Below are positions 49,105 through 57,930 of a stretch of 64,000 nucleotides of DNA, in pieces. Under the pieces are notes generated by a model that saw nothing but the letters and a program-made list of their open reading frames with translations, was not told where the DNA came from and did no database searches. The stretch is from Bodo saltans (taxonomy: Eukaryota; Euglenozoa; Kinetoplastea; Eubodonida; Bodonidae). The stretch covers positions 5,564-69,563 of the forward strand of contig CYKH01000450.1 in NCBI GenBank assembly GCA_001460835.1. Reading direction: 5' to 3'. A program made the translations under genes and the position numbers. Positions within the stretch are counted from its first letter, which is position 1. Each line of letters opens with the position of its first letter.

Positions 49105-51915
49105 ATGAACAACGTCGTCTCTCCGCTGGAAGCATTGCGCCAGCCTCCCATCATTCGTTCGCCCCAAGCTGTAGTCCCTCCGTCAGCATCTGCTCGCCAC
49201 GGCCTCCGTCCTCAAGACTCAGACGATGGTTCGGACAGTGACGACGATGATATTGCCATTATGTTCCCGTCTGTAGAATTGCAACCTGCGACATCAGCGC
49301 ATTCGCATCCTCCGTTCACTGCTGCCCCGCCTCAGCAACAACGAGGGCTGTCGATTGAGATTTCCTCAAACCATCATGGTAGTGGCTCCACAAAGGATGC
49401 TAGTGGCTCTTCTTCATTTCAAACCACTGCAGCAACAAACTCAACTACTCCGCTATCATCAACGCTTCGCTCGACAAGGAAAAAGAAGAAGAATGGAAAG
49501 AAGGTTCTTCATGTGTGTCTCACCAAATATCCGGTGATCCGCGAGCTAGCCGACGAAATGAGTTTTATTGTAGACAACGTCGATGAGGAGCTAGAAAAGT
49601 TTGACTTCAACATGATTTGGTCAGACACTGTCCTCCCCCTTCAAAAGTTAGTGCGTCTTGCAAATTGGCAACGCAGCAATCATTTTCCTTCCATGCATTT
49701 GTTGTGCCGAAAGGTTCACCTTGGTCTCACTCTCGGCCGTATGCGGAAAGTATTCCCAGCTCACTACAATTTCTTCCCCCGAACATGGTCCATGCGCAGT
49801 GAAAAGCAGCAGTTTGCTCGGTTTTACGCTCAACAGCCAGTCAAGAAAGTCTTCATCCTGAAACCCAATGCTGGGTGCCAAGGGAAAGGAATTGTCCTCT
49901 CAAAAGACCCTCTCAATGCTGTTGATGACTTAGACAACTACGTTTGTCAGGAGTATGTGACTAGGCCGCTCCTTATCGAAAACAAGAAGTTTGATCTGCG
50001 AGTGTATTGCCTTGTCACCTCAATCCGGCACCTATCCATTTTTGTCTACAACGACGGGCTTGTCAGAATGTGCGCAGATGCGTACGAGAAGCCCAACGAC
50101 GAAAATATGGGAAACGCTTGCCAACACTTGACGAACTACGCGGTCAACAAACACAGCGACAACTTTGTGTTCAATAGCGACAAACAAGGACGTGGGGACC
50201 TTGGAAACAAGAGAGATTTTGTGTGGCTAAATCGATGGCTCCGTGATCAAGGTCAATCTCCAGAGAAATTCTGGGAAAGGGTCCATCACATGATTATCAA
50301 AACAATTATCGCAGCTCAGCCGCAAATGACACACGTGTACAACAGTTGTTTCCCACATAGCAACGACGGATACACGTGCTTCGAAGTTCTTGGGTTTGAT
50401 ATTTTAGTAGACGACCGCGTGAAGCCAATTCTCATGGAAGTGAATCACACTCCGTCGTTCTCCTGTGACACTCCCCTCGATCACCGCATCAAGCACGACT
50501 GTTTGATGGAAACATGGAAAATCATCGATGTTCAAGCTGGAGACAAGCAACGGCATCAAGAACGAGAGAAAGCGATGTTTGCTCGAAGAATGCAGAGCAC
50601 CCGAACAGCATCGTCAATGGTACCAATGGACTCGATGTTGAGCACTGCTCAAGTGCAATCTCAAGAAAATCAACTTCTTGCGCAAGGAGAACTGTCATCA
50701 GACCCTCGATTTGCCGCTGAGCAACTCGCCGCGGAGCATCGGCGCAAGGAAGATCAAAAAGTGAAAAATTACAAACGAGTTTATCCTTCAACAAATATTG
50801 AGAGACAGGCTCTGTACGAGACCATCTTAGCCGCTGCAAAAACTGCAAGTGCAATTCCTACGACTGCCAGCCAAGAGCAACGTCAATTGGAAGTCAAAGC
50901 AGAGCGCGAGAAACGCGAGCAAAAGCGTAACGGTGGTACAGATAGCAGCAGGAGACCAGTGCAGCGTCCAACCGGCTCTGCTCACGGTGGTGCTGGCGGT
51001 ATCGCACCACAACCTCCATCACTTCCAGCAAGCGGTAACGTCACGCCAACATCCGTCAACGACGACATATTAGCAGCGCCGCATCCTTTCCAGCGTGCCA
51101 ATCTACTTCTCGGAGGTGGTGGAAGCAACGCGCAACCTGCTGGTCCGCCTGCGGTAGCAGCTGGAGGGGGAGCTCGAGGGGGTGCCATCCGCTCTTCTTC
51201 ACATCGCAGTTCGATCGGGGCGTCCACTGACCGACCGAAGAGGACGAAAGAGGATGTAGAACGACAACGTCAAAAGCTTGCAGATCAAATGGAGCGCCAT
51301 CGAAGGCGCATGGTCTTGGGTCCGCGACTTAGTGTTTTCCAACTTCGGGAGGTGCAGCTTTCCGCGATGTTTCAGGATGATGAACTTATTGACGAGGCGG
51401 AACTTCAACAACAACAACAGCAACAACAACAACAACCAACTTCGCATCCCCGATCGCACACCACCGGGAGGTTGCCCGCAACAACCAGCAACAATGGGAA
51501 CCCTTCAAACGGTGGTGGTACTGGTGGGTCGCGTTCTCGAGATGGCGCTGGCCTTACAAAAGATGGGCTTCCCTCCTCTGCACCAGGTAGCAGTGGCAGT
51601 GGTGGCTCCGGACTATCTCTCATTCCCCAAGCCAATGCGATGTACCCCAGCACCTCAATTTCTCATCATGAACAATTCCAAGCGATTCTTCAGCAGCTTA
51701 GTCGATACCAACACTCAGCGCCTGAGTATCGATTCTACGATTCACTCAGAGGCGAGGCTCCTCCCGCAGAAGCTTCAGGTGATCACAGACTATCTGTTAG
51801 CGAACGTGCATTGGCTCATCACGAAGGTCTTGATCTTGGTGACATCGAAGAAGATGATGACTTTGGAGCTGGTGGTGGCATGTACTATGAAGAAGAAGAA
51901 GAAGAAGAAGAGTAG
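49105..51915 (+). CDS. Tubulin tyrosine ligase-like polyglutamylase (TTLL6/13-type)
   Basis: The protein has 936 residues from ATG 49105. The TTL domain spans ~130-470. LVRLANWQRSNHFPSMHLLC, YNFFPRTWSM and LKPNAGCQGKGIVLS (ATP-binding) are followed by CQEYVTRPLLIENKKFDLRV, FVYNDGLVRMC, HLTNYAVNKHS and ILMEVNHTPSFSCD (metal-binding Glu and Asn). This set is characteristic of TTLL glutamylases, which add glutamate chains to tubulin tails on axonemal and subpellicular microtubules, rather than TTL tyrosine ligase. A basic region after the domain (~475-500, 590-620) could be the microtubule-binding extension. The long tail is low-complexity, with about ten consecutive Gln near residue 770, and ends in a run of nine or so Glu at the very C-terminus. 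Confidence 0.93.
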   Translation: MNNVVSPLEALRQPPIIRSPQAVVPPSASARHGLRPQDSDDGSDSDDDDIAIMFPSVELQPATSAHSHPPFTAAPPQQQRGLSIEISSNHHGSGSTKDASGSSSFQTTAATNSTTPLSSTLRSTRKKKKNGKKVLHVCLTKYPVIRELADEMSFIVDNVDEELEKFDFNMIWSDTVLPLQKLVRLANWQRSNHFPSMHLLCRKVHLGLTLGRMRKVFPAHYNFFPRTWSMRSEKQQFARFYAQQPVKKVFILKPNAGCQGKGIVLSKDPLNAVDDLDNYVCQEYVTRPLLIENKKFDLRVYCLVTSIRHLSIFVYNDGLVRMCADAYEKPNDENMGNACQHLTNYAVNKHSDNFVFNSDKQGRGDLGNKRDFVWLNRWLRDQGQSPEKFWERVHHMIIKTIIAAQPQMTHVYNSCFPHSNDGYTCFEVLGFDILVDDRVKPILMEVNHTPSFSCDTPLDHRIKHDCLMETWKIIDVQAGDKQRHQEREKAMFARRMQSTRTASSMVPMDSMLSTAQVQSQENQLLAQGELSSDPRFAAEQLAAEHRRKEDQKVKNYKRVYPSTNIERQALYETILAAAKTASAIPTTASQEQRQLEVKAEREKREQKRNGGTDSSRRPVQRPTGSAHGGAGGIAPQPPSLPASGNVTPTSVNDDILAAPHPFQRANLLLGGGGSNAQPAGPPAVAAGGGARGGAIRSSSHRSSIGASTDRPKRTKEDVERQRQKLADQMERHRRRMVLGPRLSVFQLREVQLSAMFQDDELIDEAELQQQQQQQQQQPTSHPRSHTTGRLPATTSNNGNPSNGGGTGGSRSRDGAGLTKDGLPSSAPGSSGSGGSGLSLIPQANAMYPSTSISHHEQFQAILQQLSRYQHSAPEYRFYDSLRGEAPPAEASGDHRLSVSERALAHHEGLDLGDIEEDDDFGAGGGMYYEEEEEEEE
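51404..51437 (+). repeat. CAA/CAG trinucleotide run (poly-Gln)
   Basis: About ten CAA or CAG codons in a row inside the TTLL gene. The run is potentially length-variable. Confidence 0.85.
51888..51912 (+). repeat. GAA trinucleotide run (C-terminal poly-Glu)
   Basis: A GAA/GAG run directly before the TAG stop of the TTLL gene gives the protein an acidic C-terminus like a polyglutamylated tubulin tail. Confidence 0.85.
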
Positions 51916-52367
51916 AGGGCTAACGGGCTGGGGAACATTGCGGTTAGTCGTTGGACGATGGATGCGTATGAACAACAAAAAGAGGGAAAGCGTTTCAGCA
52001 CTGAGATGCTTCTGATTTTCTCTTTGCTTGTTGTCGCTGAACATGGTCAAGTGCAATACTTGTCGTTCGCCCCTCTCGTGATTATCGCAATCAAAACTTG
52101 TTTTACTTTCGTGTTTTTTTTTTTCCTCTTTCGTGAGTGCTACACTCAACGCAACCCAACAACAGAATGTGAACAAGATCACAGCATGTCCACTGTGTTC
52201 GTGCTCTTTAATGATGTGACTCCGCGTACCTGTAAAATCATCCTCCCTTTTCTCGCTTGCAACAATTTTGTCGGCAGCTCCTATCCCTGCGTACTTTTCC
52301 TTTCTTCCAGTTTTTGTTGATCATTTCCTTTTCGATGTGGAAACACCTCGACGTTATTGTGAATTAG
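51916..52367 (+). other. Spacer, 452 bp
   Basis: No gene is seen. The tract CTTTTCCTTTCTTCCAG ending at 52311 is a strong candidate trans-splice acceptor for the coiled-coil gene that follows. Confidence 0.45.
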
Positions 52368-53987
52368 ATGAAACTGATCTGCTTCCTCCTCGTGTTGCAT
52401 GAGATAGTAGTAGTTGGAAGTGCATTTGGTCATTGCAGCATGTTCAACGCGGTGGATGCTCTTGCGAGTTCGATCGATGCGGAGATCGACGCTCTCGATC
52501 AAGATAGAGACACCGAATACCGCTTGCATCATAATCGCGCTGATTCGAGTGCGTCCGCCGCCACACATTCTTCTCGAGGGCATGGTAGTGGTGCAAGAAG
52601 CGGCAACAGTGCCACACGCGAACGCGCTGCGGCACTGGTACAGTCTACAAGCTCATTTCCTGTCGTGGGTAACAACACTACGCTCCTTGACAGCTATGGT
52701 GCTACATCGCAGCACTACACGTCATCGTATGGCCACCATCGTGGAAGCTCTTCTCCGCCTCCTAGAAGTCACAACGCCGCCGCAGGGAAAGGCATCGCAG
52801 CAGAGCAAGATAATGCATCATCGTTCCTTCAGCGTGAGCGCGTGGAATCAATCCTTCGAGGATTCTCATCCCATCGAGTGTCACACTCCACCACCTCTCA
52901 GCCACAACACGGAATAGACTCAAGCAGCAAGAAACGCCACCAAGGGTCTACACTCAGTATTAGTGCATCGGTCAATCACCACCCGACTTCAAGTTTTGCG
53001 GCTCCATCAGGACCAACACGCCAGCGAAAGGACACGGATGACCTCGTCGCACTTCCGGTAGCGATACCTCGCGGAACGATTGACCAAGCGCTGATCACAG
53101 AGTCTCAACATGAGGTGGTGAGCCTTCGAGATGCGCTCTTGAAAACAACAGAAGCGCTGCATCGAACGCAAACAGAACTTCGCAACGAACAGTACCGTTG
53201 CACACAATTTTTGGACGATATCGCACGGCAGCAACGAGAAGGAGAAGCCAACCGGCTCGAGATCTCGCAACTCAAGTTTGACCTGGACGCCACTCGCCGC
53301 TCTGAACTGCGCAGCAACGAAACCCAGCAAGAGACGATTCAACATCTTAACCGGCTTGTAGAACAACAATCGCAACAAATCCGCGAGATGAAGCTCTCGC
53401 ATGATTCTTGGCAGAAAAAGTGCGACGTCAAGGATGACGACATTGCAAAAGTTCTGGCCGCACTTCAACGATCAGGAGTTGAGCAGCAAGAGCTTCGAGA
53501 CTGCCTTGCGGCAGCGGAGAAAGAGCAGCAACGATTGCTACGATTCGTGGATGGACCACTTGCTTCCTTCGCGAGAGATGCCGAAACTCTTCGCAGCACG
53601 TGGAGCAATTTAGAAGTGAATCATGCCGGTGACATTTCCGTTCATCATCGCCAACCTCGAACCATTTTTGAACATCGCTCGCAACAACGATCGAACAGAC
53701 GCGACGAGCGCATCATCGCGACGCCATCTTCCGGGAGGAAACTTGTGGAGAAATTGATCACGCAGCACAACCTCGAAAAAGAGGCAGCCGATATCGTAGC
53801 GCGCGTAACAGGCAAGTCCAATGTGGAGTACATCTCACTCCTTCGACGTGATACCTCCAACTCTCTACTGCCGTCCACATCAACGTTATCATCCTCAACG
53901 AGTGGATCCGCAACATCTTCAAGTGCTGCGGGCGACGCTGCTACGCTTCGTCCTCTGGACGATTCCCTATGGGATGATGACTTGTGA
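52368..53987 (+). CDS. Coiled-coil protein, unknown function
   Basis: The frame has 539 residues from ATG 52368. The first 24 residues (MKLICFLLVLHEIVVVGSAF) are hydrophobic and could be a signal peptide. The rest looks cytoplasmic, so ATG 52440 (MFNAVDALASSIDAEIDALD), just after a CAG, is an equally good start. Residues ~65-215 are disordered (Ser, His, Gly). A coiled coil spans ~235-390 (LRDALLKTTEALHRTQTELR and on). A small helical segment, KLVEKLITQHNLEKEAADIV, follows at ~455, with a Ser/Thr-rich acidic end. Such proteins are common in basal-body and flagellar structures of kinetoplastids, but no family assignment is possible from the sequence alone. Confidence 0.65.
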   Translation: MKLICFLLVLHEIVVVGSAFGHCSMFNAVDALASSIDAEIDALDQDRDTEYRLHHNRADSSASAATHSSRGHGSGARSGNSATRERAAALVQSTSSFPVVGNNTTLLDSYGATSQHYTSSYGHHRGSSSPPPRSHNAAAGKGIAAEQDNASSFLQRERVESILRGFSSHRVSHSTTSQPQHGIDSSSKKRHQGSTLSISASVNHHPTSSFAAPSGPTRQRKDTDDLVALPVAIPRGTIDQALITESQHEVVSLRDALLKTTEALHRTQTELRNEQYRCTQFLDDIARQQREGEANRLEISQLKFDLDATRRSELRSNETQQETIQHLNRLVEQQSQQIREMKLSHDSWQKKCDVKDDDIAKVLAALQRSGVEQQELRDCLAAAEKEQQRLLRFVDGPLASFARDAETLRSTWSNLEVNHAGDISVHHRQPRTIFEHRSQQRSNRRDERIIATPSSGRKLVEKLITQHNLEKEAADIVARVTGKSNVEYISLLRRDTSNSLLPSTSTLSSSTSGSATSSSAAGDAATLRPLDDSLWDDDL

Positions 53988-54203
53988 ACAAAATCTTAAA
54001 CTCCTTTCTTAGACATGCATCGTTAATGCATTTATCGTGATGCCCGATTGACGATGTGGTTCTGTACATTACTGATCCCCTTGTACTTGTATTCACTTTC
54101 TGGTGTCGTGCTCAGGGGGAAATAATCACCATAACGTTACGACATTAAACTCATTCTTTTCTTCTTTACATGTCTCTTGAATTAGATTGAGTTAGATCGA
54201 GAG

Positions 54204-56273
54204 ATGGCCCCAAAGAAGAAGCGCGCGACGAGTGCGACACCCGCCAAGGTGAAGCCCACCCTGGAGGAGAGCGGAGAAGCTGAGAACTTTACTCAAAGCA
54301 GCGATGCTACCGCCCAGTCTACGCAGAACTCAATCGCGCTTTCGTTTGACGAGCCTCTTGCAGCAGAGGCGTACATCTACTCGGACTCCGACGATGACGA
54401 CGAAGTCGTCTTGTTCCCTGATGCGGAAGAGCTCGCGGAAGATAGCGGAGTCATCATGCTTGGCACGACGCAAGACCCTAACGACGAAAGCGATAGCAGT
54501 GAAGATGAAGGCGTCCTGAACCGCGTTGGTGACATTCCCCTTGAGTGGTACAAAGATGAAGACCACATCGGTTACGACGTGGAGGGTAAGAAGCTGATGA
54601 AAGGTAAGAAAAGTGCCTTAGATCAGCTACTTGAGGCCACCGATGATCCGAATGCCATGCGCACGATTCATGACGCACTTCACGATGAAAAGAAGGTCAT
54701 CAGCAACGCTGATTTGCAGTTGATTTTCAACCTTCAGCGTAATCGCACTGCCAACAGCGCGTACGATATGTATGGTGATGCCGGCGACGGTCTGGTGGAG
54801 TTTGACCCACTGAATCACCCCCTTGCTCGCGGAAACGGCCCCTCAAAGAAGAAGTTTATTCCTGCCCTGCATGAAATGAAAAAGCTTGCTAAAATTGTGA
54901 AGCGAATTCTCAAAGAGAAGGATGAAAAGAAGGTTCCAGAGGAAGAGAAACCCGACCCAGATGCGGCTTACATGCTATGGGATGACAGCACAAATCCTGA
55001 AATGGACACCCACACGAAGTTCAAGTACAACAATCGAATTGAGAAGCCAAAGGCCGCTCCTCCCGGAACATACGAATCGTACCGACCCCCCGCGGAGTAC
55101 CTGCCAAAGGCCGCTCCTCCCGGAACATACGAATCGTACCGACCCCCCGCGGAGTACCTGCCGTCCGAGAAGACAAAGGAGCGATTTGCGCGCCTTCGTG
55201 CCATTGATAAGAAGGAGCATTTCCTCCCTCAAGCCTTCGGCTCCCTCAGGCATGTGCCTTTCTATAACCACACCATTCAAGACCGCTACCAGCGTTGCCT
55301 TGACCTTGCATTCTTCCCTAGGAAACAACGCACTCGCCTTGTTGTCGACCCCTCAAAGCTCCTGCCCGAGCTCCCGGATCCAAAGGACCTGCGCCCGTAC
55401 CCCGAGCGCCTTTCCTTCTTGTACAAGGGCCACACTGGCACTGTCAGGAGTATCTCCCTCGACCCCCACGGTCAATATCTTGCCACTGGCTGCGACGATC
55501 ACATCGTTCGCGTTTTCGAAGTCCTCACGGGACGTATCATGAAGCGTTACGACGTTGGTGGTGTTGTGCAGCAAGTTGAGTTCTGCCCGAACAAAGCTCT
55601 GAACATCCTTGCCGTAGCCACTGAATACTCCATTGTCTTCATCGTGCCAACCTTCTGTGCACATGACGCAGTTAATGACCACTCTGTGCGCTTCCTCCGT
55701 GCGCCTGGCCTCGCCGCTCGCGCTGATGCAAATGCTGAAGGCCCCGCTGCGGGTGAGACTTCCGCCCAGGGCTCGGGTATTACACAGACAGCAATCGATC
55801 AAGATGAAACTGCGTATGACACCACGAAGGACCTGCACGATGAGGAAGAGCGCGAGAAGCGTGCCGACTTCCAAGACGCCTCCCCGAAGGAGCGCGCCGC
55901 AGGTATTGTGGTCAAGGTGACAATGCACGCCAAGGTGAAGAAATTCACGTTCCACACGAAGGGTGACTACATGTGCGCACTGTGCCCTAAGGATCACGTA
56001 AAGTATCGTCAGACCGTCATGCTCCAACTCTCAAGACGAAAGGTCTTCTGCCCATTCCGCAAATTTGCCGAAATTGTCACTGACTGCAAGTTCCACCCAA
56101 GAGAGCCCCTCTTCTTCCTTTCGACCACAAACTCTGTTCGCTGCTACAATCTGCTCGCGCACAAGCTGCAAAAGCGTTACAAAGCACCTGGAGGTATCAC
56201 AACGTGCATCTCCGTCCACCCCGAGACGAAAGGTCTTCTGCCCATTCCGCAAATTTGCCGAAATTGTCACTGA
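54204..56273 (+). CDS. ERB1: ERB1/BOP1 ribosome-biogenesis protein, frame broken by a 190-bp duplication
   Basis: The frame has 689 residues from ATG 54204. A basic start and acidic stretch (DSDDDDEVVLFPD) are followed by the BOP1NT domain: GDIPLEWYKDEDHIGYDVEG, YESYRPPAEYLP, FLPQAFGSLRHVPFYN, RYQRCLDLAFFPRKQRTRL. WD40 repeats begin at ~405 (YKGHTGTVRSISLDPHGQYL). ERB1/BOP1 with NOP7/PES1 and YTM1/WDR12 forms the PeBoW complex needed for 27S pre-rRNA processing and 60S assembly in the nucleolus. YESYRPPAEYLP is duplicated by an exact in-frame 57-bp repeat. Near the end a 190-bp tandem duplication shifts the frame, so the last ~15 residues are out of frame. Full-length members have several more WD40 repeats. 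It may be a damaged copy or an assembly error. Confidence 0.88.
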   Translation: MAPKKKRATSATPAKVKPTLEESGEAENFTQSSDATAQSTQNSIALSFDEPLAAEAYIYSDSDDDDEVVLFPDAEELAEDSGVIMLGTTQDPNDESDSSEDEGVLNRVGDIPLEWYKDEDHIGYDVEGKKLMKGKKSALDQLLEATDDPNAMRTIHDALHDEKKVISNADLQLIFNLQRNRTANSAYDMYGDAGDGLVEFDPLNHPLARGNGPSKKKFIPALHEMKKLAKIVKRILKEKDEKKVPEEEKPDPDAAYMLWDDSTNPEMDTHTKFKYNNRIEKPKAAPPGTYESYRPPAEYLPKAAPPGTYESYRPPAEYLPSEKTKERFARLRAIDKKEHFLPQAFGSLRHVPFYNHTIQDRYQRCLDLAFFPRKQRTRLVVDPSKLLPELPDPKDLRPYPERLSFLYKGHTGTVRSISLDPHGQYLATGCDDHIVRVFEVLTGRIMKRYDVGGVVQQVEFCPNKALNILAVATEYSIVFIVPTFCAHDAVNDHSVRFLRAPGLAARADANAEGPAAGETSAQGSGITQTAIDQDETAYDTTKDLHDEEEREKRADFQDASPKERAAGIVVKVTMHAKVKKFTFHTKGDYMCALCPKDHVKYRQTVMLQLSRRKVFCPFRKFAEIVTDCKFHPREPLFFLSTTNSVRCYNLLAHKLQKRYKAPGGITTCISVHPETKGLLPIPQICRNCH
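55047..55160 (+). repeat. Exact in-frame 57-bp tandem duplication in the ERB1/BOP1 gene
   Basis: Copies 55047-55103 and 55104-55160 are identical. They duplicate 19 residues (KAAPPGTYESYRPPAEYLP) of the BOP1NT domain, normally present once. Confidence 0.95.
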
Positions 56274-56414
56274 CTGCAAGTTCCACCCAAGAGAGCCCCT
56301 CTTCTTCCTTTCGACCACAAACTCTGTTCGCTGCTACAATCTGCTCGCGCACAGGCTGCAAAAGCGTTACAAAGCACCTGGAGGTATCACAACGTGCATC
56401 TCCGTCCACCCCGA
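56035..56414 (+). repeat. 190-bp tandem duplication within the ERB1/BOP1 gene
   Basis: Copies 56035-56224 and 56225-56414 begin GACGAAAGGTCTTCTGCCC and differ at one base. 190 is not a multiple of three, so the second copy is read in a different frame. Confidence 0.95.
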
Positions 56415-56595
56415 CGGTGACAACTTCTTGGTGGGTGACACCACGAGCCACACTCAATGGTACGATTGCGACTTCTCAGACAAGCCGTACAAGCGCATGA
56501 AGTCCCACAAAGGCGTGATCAATACCGTCGCATACCACCGTTGCACCGACGCATACCCGGGACGGAGTAAAGACAAGGAAGAGAGAGAGAATTGA
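56226..56595 (+). pseudogene. Continuation of the ERB1/BOP1 WD40 region in the shifted frame, then truncated
   Basis: In the second copy of the duplication, WD40 sequence resumes in another frame: RRKVFCPFRKFAEIVTDCKF, then GDNFLVGDTTSHTQWYDCDF, SDKPYKRMKSHKGVINTVAY, matching ERB1. Homology stops at about HRCTDAYP (~56560), and a non-homologous basic tail leads to TGA 56593-56595. The remaining WD40 repeats of a normal ERB1 are absent from the window. Confidence 0.7.
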
Positions 56596-56882
56596 GAAGA
56601 GAGAAAGGAGAAGAGCGCGAATGTTGTGAATGATGAGCGGATAATTCACGAACAACATGCTCACGTTTTAAGATATCACACGACTAAAACAGGGGGAGGC
56701 GAACCTTCTTTAAGAATTTTTACACCCGTGACCGTAAAGTGCGAACAAGAATACAACAGATCTGATTTTACTTTTGACTCAACCTGCTACACTATTGAGA
56801 ATTTCACTTTTGTTTGTTTTTCCAATAAGGTCATCATTCTTCTACTTCAGGTTTCGGTCGTCATTAATTTCTCCTTTCCAAA

Positions 56883-57323
56883 ATGAACCCTGATACTGCC
56901 GAAAATCGTGTCTACATTCAGCGAAATCGTCTGTGGCTTCTCGGTGAAGTTGTTGTGATGAAACTTATGCGAGATTCTCCTGAAGACCCCATCGTAGCAG
57001 CACTTCAGGTGCTGGAAGCAGAACGACAGAAGCCTACTGACAGCGTCGAGCCACCCACCCCCGAAGACGCGGCTGAGGCAAAGGAGTACCTTCAGAAGCA
57101 CAATGTTGCTGCAATGATCGAAACATGGTTTCATTCTTGCTTAGAGAACAAACCTGAGCACCCTCTTGACTTCAGTATCGCACATTTCAAGAAATTATCG
57201 CCGTCGTTCAGAAACGAAGACAATATCTCCACTGGTGGTCACGAGGAAGGTGACGAAGGAAAGTCAACCACCGGCGAAAATAAGCCAGCAGGAGGTGATG
57301 AAGAACTTATGGATGCTTTGTAG
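56883..57323 (+). CDS. Small protein with two RIIa/DPY-30-like docking segments
   Basis: The protein has 146 residues from ATG 56883; the pyrimidine tract and CAG ending near 56850 mark the likely acceptor. Residues ~9-45 (VYIQRNRLWLLGEVVVMKLM, DSPEDPIVAALQVLEAE) and ~67-105 (EYLQKHNVAAMIETWFHSCL, NKPEHPLDFSIAHFKKL) both follow the RIIa/DPY-30 pattern: YL..n.I..ll...l, then P-x-x-P-aliphatic. These helix-loop-helix domains dimerise and dock onto amphipathic helices of AKAP-like proteins, commonly in cilia and flagella. An acidic, Gly-rich tail follows. The next gene also starts with an RIIa domain, suggesting co-location in a flagellar complex. The match rests on pattern, so the second segment is surer than the first. 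Confidence 0.65.
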   Translation: MNPDTAENRVYIQRNRLWLLGEVVVMKLMRDSPEDPIVAALQVLEAERQKPTDSVEPPTPEDAAEAKEYLQKHNVAAMIETWFHSCLENKPEHPLDFSIAHFKKLSPSFRNEDNISTGGHEEGDEGKSTTGENKPAGGDEELMDAL

Positions 57324-57512
57324 AATATTGGGGAGAGGGGGAATCATGACGTGAGGATCGAGATGCTTCTGCCGAGCACGTGGCGCGAGCATGGTGCTTT
57401 TTGCGTGATTTTTTTTCCTGGAAGGATAAGACGATGTTTCAAAACTCCTTCTCGTTGTTTTTTCTCCCATGAAGCTACTTACAAGGCTAGTCTAGTTTTT
57501 CTTAAGAGAAAG

Positions 57513-57770
57513 ATGGTATCGTTTGAGGATCAACGGTACTTGGAAACGCATAGAATCCCCCAACTGAGTGATTTCATGCTATACCACTTAGCCACGGACA
57601 TGCCCTCGAATCCCTTCCAATTTCTCACCGATCTCTTAAGTCCGTTAGTGGATTCGGATGGTCTCTTAATGCCTCAGGTTCCTCCGCCACAGCGGCCGCT
57701 CCCTGCAACCCAGAAAGACTACTTCGGGCAGCTGCGTATCGATATTATTTTTTTTTTTTTTACCACTTAG
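57513..57770 (+). pseudogene. 5' part of the RIIa-WrbA gene, cut by a 179-bp duplication
   Basis: ATG 57513 opens a frame of 85 residues. RYLETHRIPQLSDFMLYHLA, then DMPSNPFQFLTDLL, is a clear RIIa docking/dimerisation domain (YLe.h.I..L...L...P.nPfqFl). The frame ends in an FFFF-TT stretch caused by a T run at the junction with the second copy of the segment. A TTTTTCTTAAG acceptor lies just upstream. The following frame (57779 onward) repeats residues from DMPSNPFQF on and continues into the body of the protein, so this is the natural N-terminus of that gene. Confidence 0.7.
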
Positions 57771-57930
57771 CCACGGACATGCCCTCGAATCCCTTCCAAT
57801 TCCTCACCGATCTTTTAAGTCCGTTAGTGGACTCGGATGGTCTCTTAATGCCTCAGGTTCCTCCACCACAGCGACCGCTTCCTGCAACCCAAAAAGACTA
57901 CTTCGGGCAGTTGCGTATCGATATTATTTT
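57583..57930 (+). repeat. Diverged 179-bp period duplication in the RIIa-WrbA gene
   Basis: Copies begin ACCACTTAGCCACGGACATG at 57583 and 57762 and run ~165 bp to GATATTATTTT. A T run joins them. They differ at eight positions, all synonymous in the frame encoding MPSNPFQFLTDLLSPLVDSD and beyond. The period shifts the frame. Confidence 0.92.
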
